Shown here: in pieces, positions 33,427 through 41,344 of the stretch | Numbering within the stretch: the first letter of the stretch is position 1 | Layout of the letters: every line of letters starts with the position of its first letter | Assembly: GCF_014650815.1 (NCBI RefSeq) | Contig: NZ_BMVR01000004.1 | Coordinates: 496,001-560,000 of the forward strand | DNA length: 64,000 nt | Direction: 5' to 3' | Origin: Streptomyces flavofungini | GTDB taxonomy: Bacteria > Actinomycetota > Actinomycetes > Streptomycetales > Streptomycetaceae | The notes under the pieces: model-generated | Database searches by the model: none | Told to the model about the DNA's origin: nothing | Seen by the model: only the letters and a program-made list of their open reading frames with translations | Made by a program: the position numbers and the translations under genes

Positions 33427-34785
33427 GTGAGCCGAACTGCCAGCCGACCGCACGTCGTCATCGTCGGTGCCGGCTTCGCGGGGTTCCAGGCCGCCCGCAC
33501 CCTGTCCCGCCTGACCCGCGGCCGGGCCGACATCACCCTGCTCAACCCCACCGACTACTTCCTGTACCTGCCACTGCTGCCCCAGGTCGCCGCGGGCGTC
33601 CTGGAACCGCGCCGCGTCACCGTGTCGCTCGCGGGCGCACTACGTCACGTACGCCTCGTACTCGGCGAGGCGGACGGCATCGACCTGACGCGGCGCGCCG
33701 TGCGCTATGCCGACCCCGAGGGCCAGGACGGCGAACTCTCCTACGACCGCCTGGTGCTGGCCGTCGGCAGCGTCAACAAACTCCTGCCCGTGCCCGGGGT
33801 CGCCGAGCACGCGCACGGCTTCCGCGGCCTGCCCGAGGCGCTGTACCTGCGCGACCACGTGACGCGGCAGATCGAGCTCGCCGCGGCCGCCGACGACCCC
33901 GGGGCGTGCCGGGCGCGGTGCACTTTCGTGGTGGCCGGTGCCGGTTACACGGGCGTCGAAGTCGCCGCGCACGGCGCGCTGTTCACGCGTTCGCTGGTGC
34001 GCCGCCAGCCGCTGCGGGCCGGGATCGAGCCGCGCTGGGTGCTGCTCGACATCGCTCCACGGGTCCTGCCGGAGCTGGACCGGCGGCTGTCCGGCACGGC
34101 GGACCGGGTGCTGCGGCGGCGCGGCGTCGAGGTCCGCACGGGGACGTCCGTGAAGGAGGCGACGCGGGACGGCGTGCTGCTCTCCGACGGCGACCTGCTG
34201 CCCACGCGCACCCTGCTGTGGTGCGTGGGCGTGCGGCCCGACCCGCTCGTCGCCGGGATCGGCAGCCCGATGGAGCGGGGCCGGCTGCTCGTCGACCCGT
34301 ACCTCAACGTGCCGGGCCACCCGGAGGTGTTCGCGTGCGGCGACGCGGCGGCCGTGCCGGACCTGACCGAGACCGGGCAGTACACGGCGATGACCGCCCA
34401 GCACGCCTGGCGGCAGGGGAAGGCCGCGGGCCGCAACGTCGCCGCCTCCCTCGACCTCGGCAACCGGCGCCCCTACCGCCACCACGACCTCGGCTTCACC
34501 GTCGACCTCGGCGGCGTCAGCGGCGCCGCCAACCCGCTGGGCGTCCCGCTGTCCGGCCCGCTCGCCGGGGCCGTCACCCGCGGCTACCACCTGGCGGCGA
34601 TGCCCGGCAACCGCGTCCGGGTCGCCGCCGACTGGCTCCTGGACGCTGTACTGCCGCGCCAGGGCGTGCAGTTGGGCCTCGTCAGGTCCTGGTCGGTGCC
34701 GCTGGACACGGCGTCGCCGGAGACCGCGCGGGTGGCGGGGGCGCCGGAGCGGGCCGAGGGGGCCGCCGAGAAGACCGAGGAGTGA
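33427..34785 (+). CDS. NAD(P)/FAD-dependent oxidoreductase, type II NADH dehydrogenase-like
   Basis: The 452-residue protein has two Rossmann dinucleotide folds: FAD loop VVIVGAGFAGFQAA at about 10-23 and NAD loop VVAGAGYTGVEVAA at about 168-181, plus the FAD-contacting FACGDAAAVPD near 305-315 and AQHAWRQGKAAGRNV. This is the layout of NDH-2, which passes electrons from NADH to quinone at the inner face of the membrane without proton pumping. The C-terminal amphipathic region RNRVRVAADWLLDAVL could anchor it. The GTG start has GGAGG upstream. It directly precedes the gas-vesicle operon. Confidence 0.9.
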   Translation: MSRTASRPHVVIVGAGFAGFQAARTLSRLTRGRADITLLNPTDYFLYLPLLPQVAAGVLEPRRVTVSLAGALRHVRLVLGEADGIDLTRRAVRYADPEGQDGELSYDRLVLAVGSVNKLLPVPGVAEHAHGFRGLPEALYLRDHVTRQIELAAAADDPGACRARCTFVVAGAGYTGVEVAAHGALFTRSLVRRQPLRAGIEPRWVLLDIAPRVLPELDRRLSGTADRVLRRRGVEVRTGTSVKEATRDGVLLSDGDLLPTRTLLWCVGVRPDPLVAGIGSPMERGRLLVDPYLNVPGHPEVFACGDAAAVPDLTETGQYTAMTAQHAWRQGKAAGRNVAASLDLGNRRPYRHHDLGFTVDLGGVSGAANPLGVPLSGPLAGAVTRGYHLAAMPGNRVRVAADWLLDAVLPRQGVQLGLVRSWSVPLDTASPETARVAGAPERAEGAAEKTEE

Positions 34786-34833
34786 CGGCGGCGGGCGGCG
34801 GGCCCCGCGCCGTTCGGGAAGCACACCCCGGCG

Positions 34834-34857
34834 GTTTGGCCCGCGCCCGCCGGGTCA
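34834..34857 (+). promoter_or_regulatory. Candidate SigB-type promoter of the gas-vesicle operon
   Basis: GTTT (34834-34837) and GGGTCA (34852-34857) are 14 bp apart, giving a start point close to 34864 and a short leader with GGAGG before gvpO. Fits GNNT-N14-GGGT; stress or osmotic induction of gvp genes would agree. Confidence 0.45.
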
Positions 34858-34876
34858 CTCGGACCAGGAGGTGGCC

Positions 34877-35206
34877 ATGACCCAGACATCGAGCAAACAG
34901 AACGGCGGCAAGACCAAAGCCGACACCGACGACCTGCCCGGACCCGTCGCCGTACTCCGCTGCGCGCGTGAGCAACTGGCGGAACTCACCGGTCTGGCGG
35001 CCGAGTCCGTGTCGTCCTTCGAACGTACCGAAGAGGGCTGGGACCTGGCCGTCGAGGTCCTCGAACTGGTCCGCGTGCCGGACACGATGAGCCTGCTCGC
35101 GACCTACGCCGTGACCCTCGACCCGCGGGGCGAACTGACCGGGTACCGGCGCGTGCGGCGCTACGAACGAGGGCGGGCCGACCCGCCCCGGCCGGGCGGC
35201 GGCTGA
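34877..35206 (+). CDS. gvpO: Gas vesicle protein GvpO
   Basis: The 109-residue protein has a hydrophilic start and the GvpO core (VLRCAREQLAELTGLAAESV, WDLAVEVLELVRVPDTMSLLATYAV, GELTGYRRVRRYERGR). GvpO is needed for gas-vesicle formation in haloarchaea and is the first gene of the conserved Streptomyces cluster. ATG at 34877 with GGAGG upstream. A 138-bp gap follows before gvpA. Confidence 0.92.
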   Translation: MTQTSSKQNGGKTKADTDDLPGPVAVLRCAREQLAELTGLAAESVSSFERTEEGWDLAVEVLELVRVPDTMSLLATYAVTLDPRGELTGYRRVRRYERGRADPPRPGGG

Positions 35207-35344
35207 CACCCGCCCCGCCGGACGGCAGACAGACCCGCCCCGGACGCCCGCGACGCGCCCGCCGCGCATCCCCTGACACCCCCAGCCCCCACAGACCCCC
35301 AGTGACAACCCCCGACATCCCCAAGGCAAGGAGGACCGGTCGGC

Positions 35345-35779
35345 ATGACCGTCGTCCCAGCACAGCAGTCCGGCGGCGCAGGCGGCACCAGCGGCCTGTA
35401 CGACGTCATCGAACTCATCCTGGACCGCGGGCTCGTGATCGACGCCTTCGTCCGCGTCTCGCTCGTCGGCATCGAGATCCTGAAGATCGACGTGCGGGTC
35501 GTGGTCGCCAGCGTCGACACGTATCTGCGGTTCGCCGAGGCCTGCAACCGCCTCGACCTGGAGGCCGGCCCGCACAAGAGCCCCGGTCTGCCCGACCTCG
35601 TCGGCGAGATCACCGAGTCCGGCGCGCGCGGCAAGTCCAAGGGCGCCCTGTCCGGCGCCGCGGAGACCGTCTCCGACGCGTTCCGGCAGGCCCGCGACGA
35701 GGGCCGCGGCGAGGAGGAGCCCGCCCGGCCGCGCGCCCGGCGCGCACCGTCCCGCGGCCGGAAGGAGGAGCAGGAGTGA
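35345..35779 (+). CDS. gvpA: Gas vesicle shell protein GvpA
   Basis: The 144-residue protein contains the full GvpA core (about 18-85: [41 protein letters not shown]), the amphipathic strand-turn-strand unit that polymerises into the vesicle wall. It carries a Gln/Gly-rich leader and an Arg/Glu-rich tail of about 60 residues, as in the actinobacterial form, and is longer than the roughly 70-residue cyanobacterial GvpA. AAGGAGG precedes the ATG. Streptomyces are not known to float, so a structural or stress role is likely. Confidence 0.95.
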   Translation: MTVVPAQQSGGAGGTSGLYDVIELILDRGLVIDAFVRVSLVGIEILKIDVRVVVASVDTYLRFAEACNRLDLEAGPHKSPGLPDLVGEITESGARGKSKGALSGAAETVSDAFRQARDEGRGEEEPARPRARRAPSRGRKEEQE

Positions 35780-36534
35780 CCACGTACATCTACGGCATCG
35801 CCGCCGCAACGCACCCGGCGCTCCCCGAGGGCATGGGCGGCATCGGCGACCCCGCGCACAAGGTGCGCGTCGTGCGGCACGGCGACCTCGCCGCGCTCGT
35901 CTCCGACAGCCCCGACGACCTGCGGCCCAAGCGCCGCGACCTGCTCGCGCACCAGAGCGTCCTGGACGAGGCGGGCGCGGCCGGACCGGTGCTCCCGATG
36001 CGCTTCGGCAGCCTCGCCGAGGACGACGACAGTGTCGTCGCGGTGCTCGCCGACCGCGCCGAGCACTACACGGAGCGGCTGCGCGCCCTGGAAGGCAAGG
36101 CCGAGTACAACGTCAAGGCCGCCCACGACGAGCAGGCCGTGCTGCACCAGGTGCTCGCCGAGAACCCCGAGCTGCGCTCCCTGGTCGAGGTCAACCGGCG
36201 TGCGGGCGGCGGCAGTTACGAGCAGAAGCTGCGCCTCGGCGAACAGGTGACCGCCGCCGTGTGGGCCCGCGAGGCCGGTGACGGCGCCGAGGTGCGGCGC
36301 GCCCTGGAACCGTGCGCCGACTCCGTGAGCGCCGGCCCCGAGGGCACTGGCTGGCTCGCCAACGTGTCGTTCCTGGTGGCCCGCGACAGCGCGGACGGAT
36401 TCGTCGCCGCCGTCGAGGAGCTGCGCAGGAACCAGCCCCACCTGGAGCTGCGCGTGCACGGCCCGCTGCCCCCGTACAGCTTCGTCGACCCGGGCCCGGC
36501 ACGGCCCGCCGACGACGCGGCGGGCGTGCGGTGA
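35776..36534 (+). CDS. gvpF: Gas vesicle protein GvpF
   Basis: The 252-residue protein is a GvpL/GvpF family member ([14 protein letters not shown] at the start, [13 protein letters not shown] and [12 protein letters not shown] at the end). GvpF binds GvpA monomers and is thought to start assembly. GTG start overlaps the gvpA stop (GTGA). Confidence 0.95.
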   Translation: MTTYIYGIAAATHPALPEGMGGIGDPAHKVRVVRHGDLAALVSDSPDDLRPKRRDLLAHQSVLDEAGAAGPVLPMRFGSLAEDDDSVVAVLADRAEHYTERLRALEGKAEYNVKAAHDEQAVLHQVLAENPELRSLVEVNRRAGGGSYEQKLRLGEQVTAAVWAREAGDGAEVRRALEPCADSVSAGPEGTGWLANVSFLVARDSADGFVAAVEELRRNQPHLELRVHGPLPPYSFVDPGPARPADDAAGVR

Positions 36535-36551
36535 GGCGGTGAGGCCCGGCC

Positions 36552-36866
36552 ATGGGACTCATCGGCGAACTGCTCGCACTGCCGCTGGCCCCCGCCCGGG
36601 GCACCCTGTGGGTGCTCCGGCAGGTGGCCGCGGAGGCGGAGCGGCAGTACTACGACCCCTCGGCCATCACCCAGGAACTCGCCCTGCTCACCGAGCGGTT
36701 GGACGCCGGTGAGATCGACGGGGCCGAGTTCGACCGCCGCGAGGACGAACTCCTCGCCCGTCTCGGTCACGGACCCGTCGGCGACGTGACCCGGACGGAC
36801 GGCACGATCGCCGACGCAGCCGGAACAGCCGGAACAGCCGGAACAGTCAGGACTGGGAACTCATGA
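36552..36866 (+). CDS. gvpG: Gas vesicle protein GvpG
   Basis: The 104-residue protein has the GvpG motif GLIGELLALPLAPARGTLWV followed by the helical QVAAEAERQYYDPSAI and LTERLDAGEIDGAEFDRRED. GvpG interacts with GvpF/GvpL in early assembly. Its Ala-Gly-Thr tail is encoded by three 9-bp repeats (GCCGGAACA). Its last four bases overlap the next ATG. Confidence 0.93.
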   Translation: MGLIGELLALPLAPARGTLWVLRQVAAEAERQYYDPSAITQELALLTERLDAGEIDGAEFDRREDELLARLGHGPVGDVTRTDGTIADAAGTAGTAGTVRTGNS

Positions 36867-37477
36867 ATCGACTGGCAGTGGGCCTCGCCGTGGGCGCGGG
36901 GTACCTTCTCGGACGCACGAAGAAGGCGAAGCTCGCCTTCGCCGTGGGCACGATGGTGGCGGGCCGCAGGCTCCAGCTCAGCCCCGGCGCGCTCGCCCAC
37001 GCGGTGACACGGCAGTGGGAGAACAACCCGCAGTTCAAGGAGATCGGCGACCAGCTCAAGCAGGATCTGCGGGGCGTCGGCAAGGCGGCGACGGGCTCGC
37101 TGCTCGACCGGCAGCTCGAAGGCCTCGCCGACCGGCTGCACGACCGCACCCTGGACGTGCGGGACCGGCTGTCGGGGGTCACCCCCGACGCGGATGCCGT
37201 GCCTGACGCGGATGACGTTCCCGACGCCGACGAGGTGTCCGGCAAGGCCCGGGACGCGGGCGGGAGCGCGGGCGGAGCGGCCAAGTCGGGTACGCGGAAG
37301 GCGGGTTCGGCCACGAAGAAGGCCACCGCGGCCACCCGTAGCGAGCGCAAGACCGCCCCGGCCCGCAAGCCGCAGGCCTCGCGCGGCACCCAGACCTCAC
37401 GCGGTACGGAGAAGCGGAGCCCGCAGCGGCGTACCGCGAAGAAGACCGCCCGGGCGAGGGGAGGCAGCGATGACTGA
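36863..37477 (+). CDS. gvpY: Gas vesicle cluster protein GvpY
   Basis: The 204-residue protein has a hydrophobic N terminus (LAVGLAVGAGYLLGRTKKAKLAFAVGTMVAG) and a long Lys/Arg/Ala-rich tail (KAGSATKKATAATRSERKTA), resembling histone-like sequences; homologues are sometimes mislabelled as DNA primase. It is an accessory gene of the Streptomyces gvp cluster, named GvpY by position. Its role is unknown. ATGA overlap with gvpG and 8-bp overlap with the next gene. Confidence 0.82.
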   Translation: MNRLAVGLAVGAGYLLGRTKKAKLAFAVGTMVAGRRLQLSPGALAHAVTRQWENNPQFKEIGDQLKQDLRGVGKAATGSLLDRQLEGLADRLHDRTLDVRDRLSGVTPDADAVPDADDVPDADEVSGKARDAGGSAGGAAKSGTRKAGSATKKATAATRSERKTAPARKPQASRGTQTSRGTEKRSPQRRTAKKTARARGGSDD

Positions 37478-38552
37478 CACGCGTACGGAGTCCGGCGGGA
37501 CGGCCACCGCCCCGAACCCGCTGCGCGCCGCCGCCCACAGCCCGGCGGCGGACCGCCTGAAGGACGAGGCCAAGGCCTTCGCGCTGGCGCAGGCCGAGCG
37601 CGCCCTGATCGGGGTCGGCCGCAAGCTCGGCGAGGCCACCGTCAAGCTCAACGACATCGCGGACGGCCGCAGCCCCGGCTTCGGCAGGCTCGCCCTCGAC
37701 GGCGGCCGCAAGCTCGCCCAGGGCAAGGGCCCGCTGCGCAGCGCCGTGGAGCTGGGCGGCAGCCACCTCAAGGACTCGGTCAAGGGCGCCCTGAAGAACC
37801 TCACCGGGCGCCGCAAGAAGGGCGGGGGCGGCCAGACACCCACCGTCATCCTCGAGTACGTCGACGTCGGTGTGCCGGTGCGCGAGGCCTACGACCAGTG
37901 GACGCAGCTCCAGGAGTTCGCCACGTACGCCAAGGGCGTCAAGGGTGCCACCGCGGCGGGCGACACGGACTCCGACTGGCAGCTCAAGGTCTTCTGGTCG
38001 AGCCGGAGTTGGAAGGCGCACGTCACCGAGCAGGTGCCGGACCAGCGCATCTCCTGGACGTCGGAGGGCGCGAAGGGCACCACCAAGGGCGTGGTCACCT
38101 TCCACCCGCTCGGCGAACAGCTCACCCGCGTCCTGCTCGTCGTCGAGTACTACCCGAAGGGCCTGTTCGAGAAGACCGGCAACATCTGGCGCGCCCAGGG
38201 CCGCCGGGTCCGCCTCGACCTCAAGCACTTCGCCCGGCACATCTCGATGCGCGGCGAGGCGAGCGACGGCTGGCGCGGCGAGATCCGCGACGGCGAGGTG
38301 GTGCGCGGCCACGACGAGGCGGTCGCGGAGGCGGAGGGCGCGTACGAGGAAGGCGCGTACGAGGACGAGGCCGGGTACGAGGACGGCGAGGAGTCCTATG
38401 ACGCGGACGACGAGGGCGACGTCGAGGACGTCGACGACGCGGCCGACGTGGATGACGGGGCCGAGGACGTGGCAGAAGACGGCGAGGACGTGGCCGCCGA
38501 GGACGCCGACGAGGACCTGGTCGCGGCCGACGGCGGCCGGAGCCGCCGATGA
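37470..38552 (+). CDS. gvpZ: SRPBCC protein of the gas vesicle cluster, GvpZ
   Basis: The 360-residue protein has a helical Ala-rich N terminus, an SRPBCC/START-like domain (about 130-270; ILEYVDVGVPVREAYDQWTQ, GKGVVTFHPL-type strands) and a long Asp/Glu-rich tail (EDGEESYDADDEGDVEDVDD). It is named GvpZ by its place in the cluster. Its ligand and job are unknown. Its ATG overlaps the preceding stop. Confidence 0.82.
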   Translation: MTDTRTESGGTATAPNPLRAAAHSPAADRLKDEAKAFALAQAERALIGVGRKLGEATVKLNDIADGRSPGFGRLALDGGRKLAQGKGPLRSAVELGGSHLKDSVKGALKNLTGRRKKGGGGQTPTVILEYVDVGVPVREAYDQWTQLQEFATYAKGVKGATAAGDTDSDWQLKVFWSSRSWKAHVTEQVPDQRISWTSEGAKGTTKGVVTFHPLGEQLTRVLLVVEYYPKGLFEKTGNIWRAQGRRVRLDLKHFARHISMRGEASDGWRGEIRDGEVVRGHDEAVAEAEGAYEEGAYEDEAGYEDGEESYDADDEGDVEDVDDAADVDDGAEDVAEDGEDVAAEDADEDLVAADGGRSRR

Positions 38553-38947
38553 CGACCGCGAGCCGGTTGCCGGAGCCCTACCCCCAGGGCGGCGCGAACC
38601 TCGCCGACATCCTCGAACGGGTCCTGGACAAGGGCATCGTCATCGCGGGCGACATCCGGATCAACCTGCTCGACATCGAACTCCTCACCATCAAGCTCCG
38701 CCTCGTCGTCGCGTCCGTGGAGCGCGCCAAGGAGATGGGCATCGACTGGTGGGAGGACGACCCGGCGCTGTCCAGCGGTGCGCGCCGGACCGCGCTCGCG
38801 CGGGAGAACGAGGAACTGCGGCGCCGGGTGGAGGAGTTGGAGACGCGTGCGCCGACGGCGGGCCGAGGCGCCCTCGACCGGGGCGGGGAGTCCGCACGCG
38901 ACGACACCGGGCAAGACGGCCGAGGAGAACGTGAACGTGATCGATGA
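38549..38947 (+). CDS. gvpJ: Gas vesicle protein GvpJ
   Basis: The 132-residue protein is a GvpA/J/M homologue: NLADILERVLDKGIVIAGDI and IELLTIKLRLVVASVERAKEMGI, followed by a coiled-coil-like LARENEELRRRVEELE. GvpJ is a minor component thought to shape the vesicle tip. ATGA overlap with the preceding gene; the 3' end overlaps gvpL by 11 bp. Confidence 0.93.
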   Translation: MTTASRLPEPYPQGGANLADILERVLDKGIVIAGDIRINLLDIELLTIKLRLVVASVERAKEMGIDWWEDDPALSSGARRTALARENEELRRRVEELETRAPTAGRGALDRGGESARDDTGQDGRGERERDR

Positions 38948-39788
38948 CCTGCGCTATGTGTACGCCGTGTGCCGCCCGTTGGCCGCGCCGCTGCACGCCG
39001 ACCTCACCGGCGTGGGCGGCGCGCCGCCGCACCAGCTCGTCCACGAGGGCCTGGTGGCCGTCGTCAGCCCGGTGCCGGAGCGGGACTTCGGGCGGGAGCC
39101 GCTGCGCGCGCACCTGGAGGACCTGGCCTGGCTGGCCGCGACGGCCCGCGCGCACCAGAACGTCGTCGCCGCTCTCGCGACCGTGACCTGCCCGCTGCCG
39201 CTGCGGCTCGCGACCGTCTTCCGCGACGACAGCGGCGTACGCGCCATGCTGGAGGACGAGTCCGACCGGCTGCACCGCATCCTGGAGCGCATCGACGGCC
39301 ATGTGGAGTGGGGTGTGAAGGTGTGGCTCGGCAGCGGGGACGCCGACGGCGAGGGTGCCGCCGCCGGGGACGCGGCCCCGCCGTCGCGGCGCCCGCCGGA
39401 GTCCGGCCGGGACTACCTGCGCCGCCGTCGCGCCGGGAACGCGGCCCGCGAGGAGTCCACGGCACGGGCTGAGGTGTTCGCGCGACGGCTGCACGGCGAC
39501 CTCGCCCGGTACGCGGCCGGCGCGCGGCTGCACCCCGTGCAGAGCGGCCCGCTGACGGACGCCGGAGCGGGCCGGAACATCCTCAACTCGGCCTATCTGG
39601 TGCCGCGTACGTGGTCCGAGGAGTTCCTGGAGCTGATCGGCCGCACGCAGGGCGCGCGGCCGGGGCTGCGGGTGGAGGTGACCGGACCGTGGGCGGCGTA
39701 CTCCTTCACGGACGACCCCGAGTCCGGGGCGGAGCCGCACGGCGACGAGGGCGCGGCGGAACACCAGGACGCGGGCGGTGCGCCGTGA
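38937..39788 (+). CDS. gvpL: Gas vesicle protein GvpL
   Basis: The 283-residue protein is a GvpL/F homologue (DDLRYVYAVCRPLAAPLHAD, PLRLATVFRDDSGVRAML, GPWAAYSFTDD). A poorly conserved Gly/Ala/Pro-rich loop (about 125-150) interrupts the middle. GTG at 38937 is chosen because AGGAG lies 9 nt upstream; the GTG at 38931 is too close. It ends in a GTGA overlap with gvpS. Confidence 0.9.
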   Translation: MIDDLRYVYAVCRPLAAPLHADLTGVGGAPPHQLVHEGLVAVVSPVPERDFGREPLRAHLEDLAWLAATARAHQNVVAALATVTCPLPLRLATVFRDDSGVRAMLEDESDRLHRILERIDGHVEWGVKVWLGSGDADGEGAAAGDAAPPSRRPPESGRDYLRRRRAGNAAREESTARAEVFARRLHGDLARYAAGARLHPVQSGPLTDAGAGRNILNSAYLVPRTWSEEFLELIGRTQGARPGLRVEVTGPWAAYSFTDDPESGAEPHGDEGAAEHQDAGGAP

Positions 39789-40018
39789 GCGCGTCCGTCG
39801 AACCGTTCGCGCGGCGGGAGATCGCCCTCGTCGACGTGCTCGACCGGCTGCTCGCCGGTGGGGTGGTCATCGCGGGCGACATCACCCTGCGCATCGCGGA
39901 CGTCGACCTCGTCCGCATCGACCTGAAGGTGCTGATCAGCGCGGTCAACGCCCAGGTGCCGTCGCCGTGGCCGACGGCCGTGGCGGGCGGCGGCGCGGGC
40001 GAGTGGCGCCCTGAGTAG
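39785..40018 (+). CDS. gvpS: Gas vesicle protein GvpS
   Basis: The 77-residue protein is a short GvpA/J/M/S homologue: LVDVLDRLLAGGVVIAGDIT and ADVDLVRIDLKVLISAV. In Streptomyces it lies between gvpL and gvpK. Minor wall component by homology. Confidence 0.92.
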   Translation: MSASVEPFARREIALVDVLDRLLAGGVVIAGDITLRIADVDLVRIDLKVLISAVNAQVPSPWPTAVAGGGAGEWRPE

Positions 40019-40027
40019 GGAGGCGCG

Positions 40028-40297
40028 ATGAGGATGGACCTCGAACCCGACACCGTGGAGCGCGACCTCGTCGCCCTCGTCCTGACCGTCGTCGAGCTGC
40101 TGCGCGAGCTGATGGAGCGGCAGGCGATCCGGCGCTTCGATTCCGGTGAGCTGACGGAAGATCAGGAGGAGCGGGTCGGCAGGACGTTGATGCTCCTGGA
40201 GGACCGCATGACGCGGCTCCGCGAGCGCTACGGGCTGCGGCCCGAGGACCTGAACCTGGACCTCGGACCGCTGGGCCCCCTGCTGCCGAGGGAGTGA
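40028..40297 (+). CDS. gvpK: Gas vesicle protein GvpK
   Basis: The 89-residue protein has the GvpK core (DLVALVLTVVELLRELMERQ, FDSGELTEDQEERVGRTLM, LRPEDLNLDLGPLGPLL). It is the last gene of the cluster. GGAGG precedes the ATG. The cluster lacks gvpN, gvpV and gvpT, as is usual in this genus. Confidence 0.94.
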   Translation: MRMDLEPDTVERDLVALVLTVVELLRELMERQAIRRFDSGELTEDQEERVGRTLMLLEDRMTRLRERYGLRPEDLNLDLGPLGPLLPRE

Positions 40298-40347
40298 ACC
40301 CGCCACGGTCCGCGCTCCCTTGCCGCCGCCCCGCCCGTCGGGTCACC

Positions 40348-41175
40348 TCAGACCCGGCACAGCAACTCCCCGTGCAGCACCGTGAACCACCCGTCCTCCG
40401 CCCGCCCCCACTCCCGCCAGGCCGCCGCGACCGCCGCCAACTGGTCCTGGTCCGCGTGCCCGCCCGCCGTCGCGCGCTCGGCGTACGCGGACGCCACCGT
40501 GCGGTCCGCCCACAGCCCGCTCCACCACGCCCGCTCCTCCGGCGTGCTGTAGCACCAGGTGCCGGCGGACGCCGTGATCTCGGTGAACCCCGCCTCCAGC
40601 GCCCAGGACTTGAGGCGCCGCCCGGCGTCCGGTTCGCCGCCGTTGGCGCGCGCCACGCGGCGGTACAGGTCGAGCCAGTCGTCCAGGCCCGGCACATGCG
40701 GGTACCAGGTCATCGCCTCGTAGTCGCTGTCGCGCACGGCGACGATGCCGCCCGGGCGGCACACCCGGCGCATCTCGCGCAGCGCCCGCACCGGATCGCC
40801 GACGTGCTGGAGCACCTGGTGGGCGTGCACGACGTCGAAGGTGTCGTCGGCGTGGTCGAGGGCGTGCACGTCGGCGACGGCGAACGTCACGTTGTCCAGG
40901 CCGCGCCCGGCCGTCGTGGCGCGCGCCTGGTCGAGGATGCCGGGGGCGCGGTCGACGCCGGTGACGTGCCCGTCGGGGACCAGCGCGGCCAGGTCGGCGG
41001 TGATGGTGCCGGGGCCGCAGCCGACGTCCAGGATGCGCAGGTGCGGCCGCAGCGAACCGAGGAGGTACGCCGCCGAGTTGGCGGCGGTGCGCCAGGTGTG
41101 GGAGCGCAGGACGGACTCGTGGTGCCCGTGCGTGTAGACGGCGGTCTCGGCGGGGGGCTGCTGCGGTTTCGACAT
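40348..41175 (-). CDS. Class I methyltransferase, UbiE/COQ5-like
   Basis: The 275-residue protein has motif I ILDVGCGPGTITADLA at about 48-63, FAVADVHAL and FDVVHAHQVLQHVGDP, followed by MRRVCRPGGIVAVRDSDYE, as in small-molecule methyltransferases of the UbiE/menaquinone or polyketide type. TACAGT lies exactly 6 nt upstream of the ATG (leaderless geometry), and a 16-bp palindrome covers the -35 zone. It converges on the gas-vesicle operon; the substrate is unknown. Confidence 0.88.
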   Translation of the reverse strand: MSKPQQPPAETAVYTHGHHESVLRSHTWRTAANSAAYLLGSLRPHLRILDVGCGPGTITADLAALVPDGHVTGVDRAPGILDQARATTAGRGLDNVTFAVADVHALDHADDTFDVVHAHQVLQHVGDPVRALREMRRVCRPGGIVAVRDSDYEAMTWYPHVPGLDDWLDLYRRVARANGGEPDAGRRLKSWALEAGFTEITASAGTWCYSTPEERAWWSGLWADRTVASAYAERATAGGHADQDQLAAVAAAWREWGRAEDGWFTVLHGELLCRV

Positions 41176-41206
41176 GACGGCACTGTAAGCGCCGCATGCC
41201 GAATGA

Positions 41207-41222
41207 TGAGACCCCGGTCTCA
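41207..41222. promoter_or_regulatory. 16-bp palindrome at the methyltransferase -35 region
   Basis: TGAGACCCCGGTCTCA has perfect 7-bp arms around CC. It lies 32-47 bp upstream of the start codon and 20 bp upstream of the TACAGT -10 box, so it covers the -35 position. No regulator gene is adjacent. Confidence 0.5.
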
Positions 41223-41344
41223 GTATCTGGGCAAGCTGGGTCGGCTGGGCAAGCTGGTCTGCCTGGTCTGCCTGGTCGGCCGGATCAGGTGGGTCGGCCG
41301 GGGCGACCGGGCCGGTGCCCGGTCGCCCGAGGCCGCCGCGTGGC

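Noticed and set aside
34877..40297. Gas vesicle cluster as a recently acquired island
   Set aside because: Base composition, codon use and start-codon style match the neighbours, and no integrase or repeat borders were seen; the cluster is common in the genus.
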